Source: an uncultured Prevotella sp.
GTDB taxonomy: Bacteria > Bacteroidota > Bacteroidia > Bacteroidales > Bacteroidaceae
Direction: 5' to 3'
Length of the DNA: 37,622 nucleotides
Assembly (NCBI GenBank): GCA_934230685.1
Contig: CAKQFF010000004.1
Span: 1-37,622, forward strand
Of the stretch, positions 17,049 to 25,590 are shown one piece after another. The position numbers and the translations under genes are program-made. Each line of letters starts with the position of its first letter. Position 1 is the first letter of the stretch. The notes under the pieces were generated by a model. That model did no database searches. It was not told the DNA's origin and saw nothing but the letters and a program-made list of their open reading frames with translations.

Positions 17049-19145
17049 CTAATGTCCCATGCGTGATGTATCCACATCTTTTACCGACTTCTCCTTGTAG
17101 CCACCAAACTTATAAACAACTGCGAAAGTGACAGATGACCAGTTGTAATTAACCTTCATACGGTAGTCCTGGTTACCCTGTACGGAACGGGTATCGAATC
17201 GGTTGTTGAAGATGTTGCTGCCATTAAGACGCACGCCCCATCTTCCATCATGCGACGACCATTGCAGTTTGGCATCCATACTGAAGATTGGACTTATGTC
17301 GTAGATACCTTGTATAGCCTTTGACTGATAGAACGGATTCAGAATGAGGCGCAAGTCCTGTGTGCGGCAAAGCTTTACGGATGCAGTACCACCAAGTATA
17401 GCAGAGAGTTTCTTGCGGTCGAAAGGCAAATCAAAGAAATGGTTGCTCTTGTCGTGCTTGTATGTACCTACTGCAAACACATTACCGTTAAGCCATTTGC
17501 CTGCACTGAATATGGCAGAGGCTTGCAAGCCAAAACTGTTGTCATAGTCGAAGTTAGTTTCCTTCATTATCACAGCCATGCGGTCTGTAGTTTGGTAGGG
17601 CAACTGCACGAAATAGTCGGGCTTCAGACTTGCAAAAGCCATAAGCGTATAACGTCTCTTTATCTGCCACATCAAGTTGACATTATAATAAGAGCAGGGT
17701 TTCAAATCGGGATTGCCATGTATCTCGGTGTATGTAGACGAGTAGAACACATTACTCATTGTAGACCAATAGCTCGGAAACTCTGAATTGGAACTGAATG
17801 AGAGATTGAGCAAATGGTTGTCGTTGATGTTCCACAAAGCATTGAGCGTAGGATACACACGCCACTTATCCCATACGGGCGAGTGGTATTGCTCTGCAGC
17901 GACGGATGCTTCAAGACTAATAGCCTTGTTTATCTGCTTGCTGAAACCTGCGTACATATTCCATATCCGTTCGTTGATATTCACGCTGCTTGTCCCATCA
18001 GGCAAAACGCTTCCATCCTTATCTATTGTGGTCTGATAACTCTTGTTGCTTGCGAACTGTCCTTTCACGCCATACGACAATCCCCAACCATTTGCCAAAG
18101 AATGGGTTTGGTCGGCTGTAAACATCCATTTGTTGATGGTCTGCTCACTGCCACTTGTCAGGTTGCGTTCTGTTTCCGTCAGGCTTTCATCCGTATGCAT
18201 CGAGCCATCAAGGGCTTGTTGCTGAGGCGTGCGATAGTAGGTGTACGAACCGCTAATGGTGAGTCCGAAAGGAAGCGAGTAGTTAACATCCACATTGTGC
18301 AGATATTCGTGACAGTCACGATGCATTCCGCTGATACTTGAACCGGTCGTGCGGCTGTTTGAACTTGTCTTGTCCCATTGTCCTGTATAGGCTATGTCGA
18401 AACGATGATTCTTGCCAAAGGCATAATTCATTCCTAATCGGTAGTCGTGTGTAATGCCAAACGACTTCTGCCCAGTGTAATCATTATAATATACACGATT
18501 GTTGCCAAGTGGATGATTGGCTATGCGTGAAGACTCACCGTATGAATAGCCGTCAACATATTTATATTGTGCATCCAGTCCAAACTTGCCTCTTTGCAAG
18601 GAAAGACAGAAATCACCAAACCCTTTGGAGTATTTGTTTTGCTCAAAGCCACCAATGATTTGTCCAGATAACTGATTGGTGCCGGCATAGTCTTTTGTTA
18701 CGATGTTAATAGCCATGCCACGCACATGATAGCGAGCTGGAGCAGACAGCATTACTTCTGCTTTTGCCAACTGTGCAGCTGGCATTGCCTTCAGACGCTC
18801 TTTCAGTTGCTCCTGGGTTAATGTGGTGGCTTGTCCGTTGACTATCAATGTCACCTCATTGCCAGAGAAGGATATGCTGCCAGTGGCATCGCTGATGCCT
18901 GGTATGCGTGTCAAGGCCTCATAAGCGTTGTCGGCAGGCAACTGCTTTAAGAGCAGCGGCATATTGTACGACAGCACACCACGCTCTGCCTTGACAATGG
19001 GGCGCGAGCCTTTTACCATCACTTCTGGAAGATTGTGCATCATGGTTTCCATGGTGAGCGAATCTTTGGGGACGTTGTCTTGTGCATTGGCTGTTATGGC
19101 TGACACAACAAGAATACTTGTAAGGAGAAATCTGTTCATATTCAT
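17049..19145 (-). CDS. TonB-dependent receptor, outer-membrane beta-barrel
   Basis: The 698-residue protein has a signal peptide (about 1-22, ending ANAQ). A plug-like domain spans about 39-152 (LPEVMVKGSRPIVKAERGVLSY, IPGISDATGSISFSGNEVTLIVNGQ), followed by a long beta-barrel of alternating aromatic strands to near the C-terminus (VTFAVVYKFGGYKEK), with a tail of about 20 residues. It lacks the N-terminal carboxypeptidase-regulatory-like domain common in this phylum, and there is no SusD partner, so a polysaccharide SusCD role is unlikely. The short barrel resembles the OMP_b-brl_3 group. A dedicated TonB gene and a LytTR regulator lie directly upstream in the same direction. The ligand is unknown. 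Confidence 0.87.
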   Translation of the reverse strand: MNMNRFLLTSILVVSAITANAQDNVPKDSLTMETMMHNLPEVMVKGSRPIVKAERGVLSYNMPLLLKQLPADNAYEALTRIPGISDATGSISFSGNEVTLIVNGQATTLTQEQLKERLKAMPAAQLAKAEVMLSAPARYHVRGMAINIVTKDYAGTNQLSGQIIGGFEQNKYSKGFGDFCLSLQRGKFGLDAQYKYVDGYSYGESSRIANHPLGNNRVYYNDYTGQKSFGITHDYRLGMNYAFGKNHRFDIAYTGQWDKTSSNSRTTGSSISGMHRDCHEYLHNVDVNYSLPFGLTISGSYTYYRTPQQQALDGSMHTDESLTETERNLTSGSEQTINKWMFTADQTHSLANGWGLSYGVKGQFASNKSYQTTIDKDGSVLPDGTSSVNINERIWNMYAGFSKQINKAISLEASVAAEQYHSPVWDKWRVYPTLNALWNINDNHLLNLSFSSNSEFPSYWSTMSNVFYSSTYTEIHGNPDLKPCSYYNVNLMWQIKRRYTLMAFASLKPDYFVQLPYQTTDRMAVIMKETNFDYDNSFGLQASAIFSAGKWLNGNVFAVGTYKHDKSNHFFDLPFDRKKLSAILGGTASVKLCRTQDLRLILNPFYQSKAIQGIYDISPIFSMDAKLQWSSHDGRWGVRLNGSNIFNNRFDTRSVQGNQDYRMKVNYNWSSVTFAVVYKFGGYKEKSVKDVDTSRMGH

Positions 19146-19186
19146 TCGCTTTTTTGTTGTGAAATTGGCTAATTATTTTTGTCAAG

Positions 19187-19762
19187 TTATTTTCTTGACG
19201 TATTTATAGGTTTCTTCGTCTTTTCATTTTTTGTTTCTGGAGTGAAAGCGACTGGCAATGTAAACTCCATATTTACCACTGTGCCATCGGATAGTTTTGC
19301 AGGAGACCAGCGTGGACTTTTCTTCAAAAGTTCTATGACTGTTTGCTCATAGGCTTTCTCTTTGGGTGCCTCCAAAACCTTGAAATATCCTAAGGTGCCA
19401 TCGGTTTTAACCGTAAAACCTATTACCACACGTGCAGGTTTAGTCTCAAACCCTTTAGGATATTGAATGTTTAGCATAATCCACTTCAAAAACTCGTTGA
19501 TATCCTTATCACCATCGAATTTTGGCATTTGTCCACCTTTGGGCAGAACGGCTATGGTCTTCAGCAGGTGGCTTCGTTGTATAGAACTGTCAGACCCGTA
19601 TGAAAGGTATACTCCAGTAGCTGAAACTGCCAATATAAATATAATAATGACATACGCGACCTTTCTACAGAGAGATTTCTTGTGGCTTTGAGTTGCATGG
19701 TCATTACCAAAAAAGTAAGTTTCTTCTTTTATTTCCTTATTTTTCATGTCTTTATTTTTCAT
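19187..19762 (-). CDS. Energy transducer TonB family protein
   Basis: The 191-residue protein has a single transmembrane anchor (about 35-54, VAYVIIIFILAVSATGVYL), a very short periplasmic linker, and a TonB C-terminal domain (about 78-172): MPKFDGDKDINEFLKWIMLNIQYP, VVIGFTVKTDGTLGYFKVL and SPRWSPAKLSDGTVVNMEFTLPV. The usual long Pro-rich spanning segment is missing, as in many Bacteroidota TonB paralogues. Two in-frame starts exist: 19762 (overlapping the regulator gene by 11 bp) and 19747 (4 bp after it). They are created by a 15-base repeat (MKNKD-MKNKE). It probably energises the receptor encoded next. No ExbB or ExbD gene is adjacent. Confidence 0.9.
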   Translation of the reverse strand: MKNKDMKNKEIKEETYFFGNDHATQSHKKSLCRKVAYVIIIFILAVSATGVYLSYGSDSSIQRSHLLKTIAVLPKGGQMPKFDGDKDINEFLKWIMLNIQYPKGFETKPARVVIGFTVKTDGTLGYFKVLEAPKEKAYEQTVIELLKKSPRWSPAKLSDGTVVNMEFTLPVAFTPETKNEKTKKPINTSRK

Positions 19763-20123
19763 TTATGGTGTTGTCTAAGATTGTCTTCAGCTGTTTAAGT
19801 GGTTCCCTGCTTACGTGAAGAGTGAACTTTTCCTTGAATCCTCGGCCATACAGTACAAGTTCGGCTGAGTTCGTATTTATGCTGAAGATGTATTGACTGT
19901 TAATGATGTAGTTTCTACCAACACGGGCAAATGAATGTGAGCTGCGTGGTAATTGTTCAACTATCTTTCTCTCAAACACTGTAAGATTGAATGAGAATGT
20001 ATATTCATCACCGTCAACAAGTTTAAGAATGCAATAGCTACCCTCCAAACAGACATAAGCTATTTGTTGGGATGCCACTCTCAACAGAAAATTGGTGTTT
20101 GAAATTACAAGATACTCTTCCAT
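19752..20123 (-). CDS. LytTR family DNA-binding regulator without receiver domain
   Basis: The 123-residue protein consists almost wholly of a LytTR DNA-binding domain (about 17-115). The family core is visible: residues 20-33 give the strand pattern QIAYVCLEGSYCIL and 65-79 give FARVGRNYIINSQYI. There is no response-regulator receiver domain and no transmembrane segment, so its input signal is unknown. It is the first gene of the module with TonB and the receptor, overlapping or abutting tonB, and probably regulates this locus. A -7 element lies 21 bp before its ATG. Confidence 0.88.
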   Translation of the reverse strand: MEEYLVISNTNFLLRVASQQIAYVCLEGSYCILKLVDGDEYTFSFNLTVFERKIVEQLPRSSHSFARVGRNYIINSQYIFSINTNSAELVLYGRGFKEKFTLHVSREPLKQLKTILDNTINEK

Positions 20124-20144
20124 GCTTTTGTTTTTATTTCTCTA

Positions 20145-20152
20145 CAAAAGTA
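20145..20152 (-). promoter_or_regulatory. -7 promoter element of the LytTR-TonB-receptor module
   Basis: On the minus strand TACTTTTG matches TAnnTTTG, 21 bases before the ATG. The -33 region has only a T-rich TTTTTT, so the promoter may need an activator (inference). Confidence 0.5.
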
Positions 20153-20255
20153 ACTGAAAGTTTCTAAAAAAGAGGACATACGTCAAGTGTATTTTGTGAA
20201 ACACACGTTTCGTTTTATGAATAATGAGGGCATGACTCATACCGAGCATATACGT

Positions 20256-20295
20256 AAAAAGAGGAACACAGCTTTTTTTGCGATATTCCTCTTTT
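20256..20295 (-). terminator. Terminator after tRNA-Val
   Basis: AAAAGAGGAA (20257-20266) and TTCCTCTTTT (20286-20295) form a perfect 10-bp stem. On the minus strand the stem ends in a run of T. It lies 9 bases past the tRNA 3' end and separates it from the LytTR module transcribed in the same direction. Confidence 0.8.
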
Positions 20296-20303
20296 ATGTT
20301 TTG

Positions 20304-20378
20304 TAGGGACGATCGGGCTCGAACCGATGACCTCTGCAATGTGACTGCAGCGCTCTAAACCAGCTGGGCTACGCCCCT
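20304..20378 (-). tRNA. tRNA-Val (anticodon CAC)
   Basis: The 75-nt cloverleaf on the minus strand has acceptor AGGGGCG/CGTCCCT with discriminator A, a D arm GCCC...GAGC (one mismatch), anticodon stem CTGCA/TGCAG around loop GTCACAT (U33, anticodon CAC), a 5-nt variable loop AGGTC, and T arm ATCGG-TTCGAGC-CCGAT. The CCA end is not encoded. A35, C36 and A73 fit valine identity. CAC reads GUG only. The gene has its own consensus promoter and terminator. Confidence 0.88.
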
Positions 20379-20398
20379 ATGCTTTTTGTAAGCGGTGG

Positions 20399-20429
20399 CG
20401 AAAGTACTGCTTTTTTCTGAGACTGCAAA
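20399..20429 (-). promoter_or_regulatory. Promoter of tRNA-Val
   Basis: On the minus strand TTTG (20426-20429) and TACTTTCG (20399-20406) are 19 bp apart; the -7 element differs from TAnnTTTG at one base. It lies about 20 bases before the tRNA 5' end. Confidence 0.65.
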
Positions 20430-20461
20430 GTATTTAAACTATTTTTACCCTTATTTTTTTC

Positions 20462-21856
20462 TTACATGATGTGCAACCAACGCAACACATCGTTGAGATT
20501 GGCTACAACCATGAGCAAGAGCAGGATGCCGATACCGATATATTCGGCACGTATCATGAAATTCTCCGACGGCTTGCGGCGCGTTATCATCTCGTAGAGA
20601 AGGAAGAGCACGTGACCACCATCGAGTGCCGGGATGGGCAGGATGTTCATGAAGGCGAGGATGATGCTCAGGAAAGCTGTCATGAGCCAGAACTTATGCC
20701 AGTTCCACACATCGGGGAACATGCTGCCTATAGCTCCGAATCCTCCAAGCGACTTGGCTCCCTCGGCTGAGAAGATGTACTTCATGTCGCCCACATAGCC
20801 TGCGAGAACGTTCCAACCGTACTTAACACCAGCTGGGAAACTCTCAAAGAATCCGTAGTCGATGTGGGTAACCTTGTCGTTGGGCAACACAGGTGTGAAA
20901 CCAAACTTGAGGTTCTCCGACGCTTTGTCGGATGTCTTGAGCAAGCCACTCGTGTTGATGGCACATAAGCGACCGTTGGCCTCGCGGGCAAGGGTGAGAT
21001 GAACGGTGAGAGCCTTGACGCTGTCGGCATGGTTCTTGGCAAACGTAAGCACATCACTTACACGACCTATCTCGTTGAGGAACTCGTTGTGAGAACCTAT
21101 CTTCTTGCCGTTGACTGCCACAATCAGGTCGCCCTTGCGCATTCCGATGTGCTGGGCGAGCGAGCCGGGGAGAACGCTGTCGACACGTGCCTCAATGAAC
21201 TGGGTCATGAACGGTGGCACCGACTTGAACATCTCAAGCAAGTCGAGGTCGCCAGGCATATTTACTGTCACGGGCTTGCCATCGCGGATGACATAAGCCT
21301 CACGGGCGCGCGCCATGTCGCGATACATATCGGGACCGAACTTCTTAAACTCGCCGAGGTCGGTGCCCACAAGCACGTCGCGGTCACGGAATCCAAGGTC
21401 CTGAGCCTCCTTGTTGAACTTCATGCCGAACTGCATGTCCTTTGGCTTGACATAGTCGTCGCCCCATGTGAAGAGGCACACAGCATAGAGGAACAATGCG
21501 AGCACGAAATTCACGAGCACACCGCCCACCATGATGAGCAGTCGCTGCCAAGCTGGCTTGGAACGGAACTCCCACGACTCGGCAGGTTTCTTCATCTGCT
21601 CAGTATCGAATGACTCGTCAATCATGCCAGCTATCTTGCAGTAGCCGCCAAGCGGCAGCCAGCCTATTCCGTAGGTTGTGTCGCTCTTCTTGGGCTTGAA
21701 TTCGAAGAGGTGGAACCAGGGGTCGAAGAACAGATAGAACTTCTCCACCCTTACACCAAAGAGTTTGGAGAAGAAGAAGTGTCCGCCCTCATGGAGCAAC
21801 ACAAGAATTGAAATTGCCAGCATGAACTGCAGCAATTTGATAAGGAATATTTCCAT
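20462..21856 (-). CDS. rseP: Site-2 protease RseP (M50 membrane metalloprotease with PDZ)
   Basis: RseP cuts membrane-bound substrates such as anti-sigma factors inside the membrane. The 464-residue protein has the zinc motif HEGGH at 22-26 in the first helix, the GYCKIAGM segment (about 72-79), PDZ-like regions in the periplasmic part (ARVDSVLPGSLAQHIGMRKGDLIVAVNGKKIGSHNEF), and the second zinc motif NILPIPALDGGH near residue 410, followed by the last helix. Length fits Bacteroidota RseP. It is the last gene of the minus-strand run and follows dxr by 76 bp, the common bacterial order dxr-rseP. Confidence 0.94.
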   Translation of the reverse strand: MEIFLIKLLQFMLAISILVLLHEGGHFFFSKLFGVRVEKFYLFFDPWFHLFEFKPKKSDTTYGIGWLPLGGYCKIAGMIDESFDTEQMKKPAESWEFRSKPAWQRLLIMVGGVLVNFVLALFLYAVCLFTWGDDYVKPKDMQFGMKFNKEAQDLGFRDRDVLVGTDLGEFKKFGPDMYRDMARAREAYVIRDGKPVTVNMPGDLDLLEMFKSVPPFMTQFIEARVDSVLPGSLAQHIGMRKGDLIVAVNGKKIGSHNEFLNEIGRVSDVLTFAKNHADSVKALTVHLTLAREANGRLCAINTSGLLKTSDKASENLKFGFTPVLPNDKVTHIDYGFFESFPAGVKYGWNVLAGYVGDMKYIFSAEGAKSLGGFGAIGSMFPDVWNWHKFWLMTAFLSIILAFMNILPIPALDGGHVLFLLYEMITRRKPSENFMIRAEYIGIGILLLLMVVANLNDVLRWLHIM

Positions 21857-21932
21857 TAATTATTAATTCGTAGTTATTATTTTTTTATTTGAAGAGCTAC
21901 CATCTGTGGTAATCATTATTTACTCTTTTCAA

Positions 21933-23087
21933 TTATCCCAATAACAGTTCCTCGGCGATTCTTCTCGCCTCGGCATCCGTTGCGATATAGTCGTCGTAGG
22001 TGGGCTTGGTGATGAATGTTGCTTTCTGCATTGTGCGCTCTATTATCTCGCCCATCTGCAGAAATCCGCACTTGTCCTTGCGGAACGCCTCATTGACAAT
22101 CTCGTTGGCTGCATTGACGATGCAAGGCATGTTGCCGCCCTGGCGGATTGACTCGTAGGCCATGTGCAGGCAGCGGAACTTCTGCATGTCGGGCTCGAAG
22201 AACTCAAGGGGCTGACGGAAGAGGTCGAGACGGTCGCCATTGAGCGATAGACGCTCGGGGAAGGAGAAGGCATACTGTATGGGCAAGCGCATGTCGGGCA
22301 CTCCAAGCTGAGCCTTAACTGCTCCGTCGCTGAACTGCACAGCACTATGCACTATCGACTGCGGATGCACAAGCACCTGAATGCGGTCGGCCTCAACGCC
22401 AAAGAGCCATTTTGCCTCTATCACCTCAAATCCCTTGTTCATCATCGAGGCTGAGTCGATGGTTATTTTTGCGCCCATCTCCCATGTGGGATGCTTAAGG
22501 GCGTCGGCAGCCTTCACGTCGCGCATCTGGTCGAGGGTGAAGTTGCGGAAGGGTCCGCCCGAAGCGGTAAGCAATATCTTCTCAATCGCGTTGTTGCCCT
22601 CGCCCACAAGACTCTGGAATATGGCAGAGTGCTCGCTGTCGACGGGCAGGATGTTAACGTGGTTCTCGGCCGCAAGGCGGCAGATGAGCTCGCCTGCCAC
22701 CACAAGGGTCTCCTTGTTGGCAAGGCAGATTGTCTTGCGGGCCTTTATGGCGTGGATTGTGGGCGAGAGTCCGGCAAATCCCACCATGGCTGTGAGCACC
22801 ATGTCGATGGGCTGAGCTTCTACAATCTCGTCGAGGGCCTTGGCTCCGGCATAAACCTTAATCTCGGGACAATCCGCGAGAAGAGCGCAAAGCGGCTCAT
22901 AATATTTCTCGTTGGCTATTACAACGGCAGCAGGACGAAAATGGCGAGCCTGCTCGGCAAGCATCTCATAGCGGTTGTTGGCTGTGAGGCAGTACACCTC
23001 GTAGCGGTCGCTGTGCTGCTTTATGACATCCAGGGCCTGTGTGCCGATGGAACCGGTGGAGCCGAGGATGCAGATTTGTTTTTTCAT
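21933..23087 (-). CDS. dxr: 1-deoxy-D-xylulose 5-phosphate reductoisomerase
   Basis: Dxr converts DXP to MEP with NADPH, the first committed step of the MEP pathway and the target of fosmidomycin. The 384-residue protein has the NADPH loop GSTGSIGTQALDV (9-21), ANKETLV at 123-129, the metal-binding D150 and E152 in PVDSEHSAIFQ, ASGGPFR at about 175-181, and GAKITIDSASMMNKGFEVIEA at about 205-225. All active-site groups are present. It lies 16 bp after rimM and is part of the minus-strand operon ending in rseP. Confidence 0.96.
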   Translation of the reverse strand: MKKQICILGSTGSIGTQALDVIKQHSDRYEVYCLTANNRYEMLAEQARHFRPAAVVIANEKYYEPLCALLADCPEIKVYAGAKALDEIVEAQPIDMVLTAMVGFAGLSPTIHAIKARKTICLANKETLVVAGELICRLAAENHVNILPVDSEHSAIFQSLVGEGNNAIEKILLTASGGPFRNFTLDQMRDVKAADALKHPTWEMGAKITIDSASMMNKGFEVIEAKWLFGVEADRIQVLVHPQSIVHSAVQFSDGAVKAQLGVPDMRLPIQYAFSFPERLSLNGDRLDLFRQPLEFFEPDMQKFRCLHMAYESIRQGGNMPCIVNAANEIVNEAFRKDKCGFLQMGEIIERTMQKATFITKPTYDDYIATDAEARRIAEELLLG

Positions 23088-23103
23088 ATCTGATTGTTTT
23101 TGT

Positions 23104-23625
23104 TTATAGTTCCAGTAGTCCTTCTGGCAGCTGCATGGTTATTTGGCGACGCTCGGTGTCAACCTCTACTATCAGCTCATCGCTTGCAGGCAGGAGCAGG
23201 TCGCTGCCGTCGGTAGTTACAAGTTCGAAAAGCGTGTTGATAGTTGAGTCGTCTACAGAGCGTATTTCGCCCACAGTCTTGCCCGACTTATCATCCACCA
23301 CGTGATAGCCCACTATCTCAGCCCACGACAATGAGTCGGAATCGCTGTCGGAATGATCGCGCGGAAAATACACATCGCTGCCCGTGAGGTTGCGTGCCTT
23401 GTCCTGAGTATTTATGTCGGTAAAGCGCATAAGTGCCGTCTCATCGGTCTTGAAACGGTACTCGTCTATGAAGAAAGGCACAAGTATGCCGTCCATGTCG
23501 AGAATGAGATAGTCGGCATCTGTGCGGTCGAACACGTCGTCGTCGAAATGGAACGACACCTCACCGTCCACGCCATGCGGCTTGCCTATCTTGCCTATAC
23601 GGTAGACAGAATCTTTTTTTATCAT
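23104..23625 (-). CDS. rimM: Ribosome maturation factor RimM
   Basis: RimM helps assemble the 30S head around ribosomal protein S19. The 173-residue protein begins with the family signature VYRIGKIGKPHGVDGEVSFHF (about 7-27), has a beta-barrel N-domain, and ends with a PRC-barrel domain (EIVGYHVVDDKSGKTVGEIRSVDD...LLLPASDELIVEVDTERRQITMQLPEGLLEL). Length is normal. It sits between murA (21 bp upstream) and dxr (16 bp downstream), which indicates co-transcription. Confidence 0.94.
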   Translation of the reverse strand: MIKKDSVYRIGKIGKPHGVDGEVSFHFDDDVFDRTDADYLILDMDGILVPFFIDEYRFKTDETALMRFTDINTQDKARNLTGSDVYFPRDHSDSDSDSLSWAEIVGYHVVDDKSGKTVGEIRSVDDSTINTLFELVTTDGSDLLLPASDELIVEVDTERRQITMQLPEGLLEL

Positions 23626-23646
23626 TATAAAATGAATTGACAGTTA

Positions 23647-24957
23647 TTACTCTCTCCTTATCTTCGCTCCCAACGCATTCAATCGTTCCTCGATGTCCTC
23701 GTAGCCACGGTCAATCTGAGCGATGTTCTCAATGCGGCTTGTACCCTTGGCTCCAAGAGCGGCTATGAGCAGGGCTATGCCTGCGCGGATGTCGGGCGAA
23801 GTCATGCGTCCGGCACGCAACTGTTTCTTATGATCATGTCCCACGATTACACAGCGGTGTGGGTCACAAAGGATTATCTGCGCTCCCATGTCGATAAGCT
23901 TGTCGACGAAGAAGAGGCGGCTCTCGAACATCTTCTGGTGGATGAGCACCGAGCCACGCGCCTGAGTGGCAACAACGATGAACACCGAAAGGAGGTCGGG
24001 AGTGAGTCCTGGCCATGGTGCGTCGGCAATGGTCATGATAGTGCCGTCGATGAACGAGTCGACAATGTAGTGGGGCTGCTTTGGCACGATTATATCGTCA
24101 CCCTCTACCTTCAGCTTCACTCCAAGACGGCGGAACGTGTCAGGGATGATGCCAAGATGCTTCATCTGCACGTCCTTGATGCGGATGCCATCACCCACCA
24201 TTGCCGCCATACCTATAAAGGAGCCTACTTCAATCATGTCGGGCAGCACACGGTGCTCAGCGCCATGCAGACTCTTTACGCCCACGATGGTGATGAGGTT
24301 GGAGGCTATGCCCGAGATGTTGGCTCCCATGCTGTTGAGCATATGGCAGAGTTGCTGGATGTAAGGCTCGCAGGCAGCATTGTAGATGGTTGTGGTGCCT
24401 TCGGCAAGCACAGCAGCCATGATGATGTTGGCAGTGCCAGTGACCGAAGCCTCATCAAGCAACATGTATGTACCTTTAAGGTGTTTTGCCTCGATGGTGT
24501 AGACCTTACGGTCTTCGTCGTTGATAAACTTTGCACCGAGACACTTGAATCCGAGGAAGTGGGTATCGAGACGGCGGCGACCGATCTTGTCGCCTCCTGG
24601 CTCAGCCACGGTGGCTCTTCCAAAGCGTCCGAGCAGCGGTCCCATGAGCAGCACCGAGCCACGCAGAGCCGAACATTTCTGCACGTATTCGTCGCTCGCG
24701 AGATATTCAAGGTTCAGCTCGTCGGCCTGGAAAGTGTAGTCGTTGCGCGAGTTGCGCGTCACCTTCACGCCGATGTCGGTGAGGAGTTTTATGAGATTGT
24801 TGACGTCGAGAATGTCAGGAATGTTGCTGATGCGCACTGGCTCCGATGTGAGCAGCGTTGCCGCTATCACCTCAAGAGCCTCGTTCTTGGCACCTTGCGG
24901 AGTAATGGTGCCGCTAAGCGGATGACCGCCCTCTATGATAAACGTTTCCATAGGCAT
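23647..24957 (-). CDS. murA: UDP-N-acetylglucosamine 1-carboxyvinyltransferase
   Basis: MurA adds enolpyruvate from PEP to UDP-GlcNAc, the first committed step of peptidoglycan synthesis. The 436-residue protein has the catalytic GAKNEAL (K24 and N25), a normal two-domain EPT fold length, and RGSVLLMGPLLGRFG followed by the active-site loop PGGDKIGRRRLDTH. The residue aligned with Cys115 of E. coli MurA is Asp123 here. Cys is the site of fosfomycin alkylation, and Asp at this position gives natural fosfomycin insensitivity in Mycobacterium and Chlamydia. An alternative start is Met3 (24951). It follows the DUF4290 gene by 11 bp. Confidence 0.96.
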   Translation of the reverse strand: MPMETFIIEGGHPLSGTITPQGAKNEALEVIAATLLTSEPVRISNIPDILDVNNLIKLLTDIGVKVTRNSRNDYTFQADELNLEYLASDEYVQKCSALRGSVLLMGPLLGRFGRATVAEPGGDKIGRRRLDTHFLGFKCLGAKFINDEDRKVYTIEAKHLKGTYMLLDEASVTGTANIIMAAVLAEGTTTIYNAACEPYIQQLCHMLNSMGANISGIASNLITIVGVKSLHGAEHRVLPDMIEVGSFIGMAAMVGDGIRIKDVQMKHLGIIPDTFRRLGVKLKVEGDDIIVPKQPHYIVDSFIDGTIMTIADAPWPGLTPDLLSVFIVVATQARGSVLIHQKMFESRLFFVDKLIDMGAQIILCDPHRCVIVGHDHKKQLRAGRMTSPDIRAGIALLIAALGAKGTSRIENIAQIDRGYEDIEERLNALGAKIRRE

Positions 24958-24968
24958 TTTATGGTGGA

Positions 24969-25571
24969 TTATTTGCGTCTGCGTTGTTTCTTATCGTTGT
25001 TTCGTATATCGGAAGCGATACGGTCGAACTTGAACGTGTCGAGGTCGAGCTGCACCTTGCCATCTGTATAGTGGGCAAGGTCAGAAGCCACCTTTTCGTT
25101 GTCGCTTGAGCCATGGCCCCACTGCACGAGGTCGCGCTTCATTTGGTTGGCCACAAGGCGCACAAGCTCGGTGCGGTCGCGTCCTTCTGGCATGGTCTTC
25201 AAGAGATCGAACATCTCGAACATCATCACTCCATAGTGGCGTACCGGGATGCGCTTCATAGGATATGACATTGGGGCAGGCTTCTCAAGCATCTTCTTGG
25301 CTTCGCTGATGTCATAGGGATAGTCTATGTCGAGCTTGAAGTTGCTCATAAGCGCAAGGTGATCCCAAAGTTTATGACGATAGTCGGCATCATCACCCGT
25401 AGGTGGCGACATGCGCTCCATTACTGCCACTATCGACTCGGCGCAATGCTGGCGCTGGGCACGGTCGGGCAGCGAAATGCAATAATCGATCATCTGCTGC
25501 ACCTCGCGTCCGTATTCGGGCAGTATGAGACGCTCGCGCTGTGTGTTATAATCAAGTCCTGATATATTCAT
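24969..25571 (-). CDS. DUF4290 domain-containing protein
   Basis: The 200-residue soluble, mostly helical protein matches the Bacteroidota family DUF4290: residues 4-22 give GLDYNTQRERLILPEYGRE, and the sequence continues MIDYCISLPDRAQRQHCAESIVAVM, with HKLWDHLALMSNFKLDIDYPYDI near the middle. The C-terminus is strongly basic (NDKKQRRRK). The function is unknown. Its steady place beside murA in this operon (tsaB 19 bp upstream) suggests a housekeeping role, but nothing in the sequence names it. Confidence 0.88.
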   Translation of the reverse strand: MNISGLDYNTQRERLILPEYGREVQQMIDYCISLPDRAQRQHCAESIVAVMERMSPPTGDDADYRHKLWDHLALMSNFKLDIDYPYDISEAKKMLEKPAPMSYPMKRIPVRHYGVMMFEMFDLLKTMPEGRDRTELVRLVANQMKRDLVQWGHGSSDNEKVASDLAHYTDGKVQLDLDTFKFDRIASDIRNNDKKQRRRK

Positions 25572-25590
25572 TATTTATACGTTTTCTGTG

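Noticed and set aside
23830-25071. 413-codon open frame on the plus strand opposite murA
   Set aside because: Antisense to murA and the DUF4290 gene; His-rich, low-complexity-like protein with no family features.
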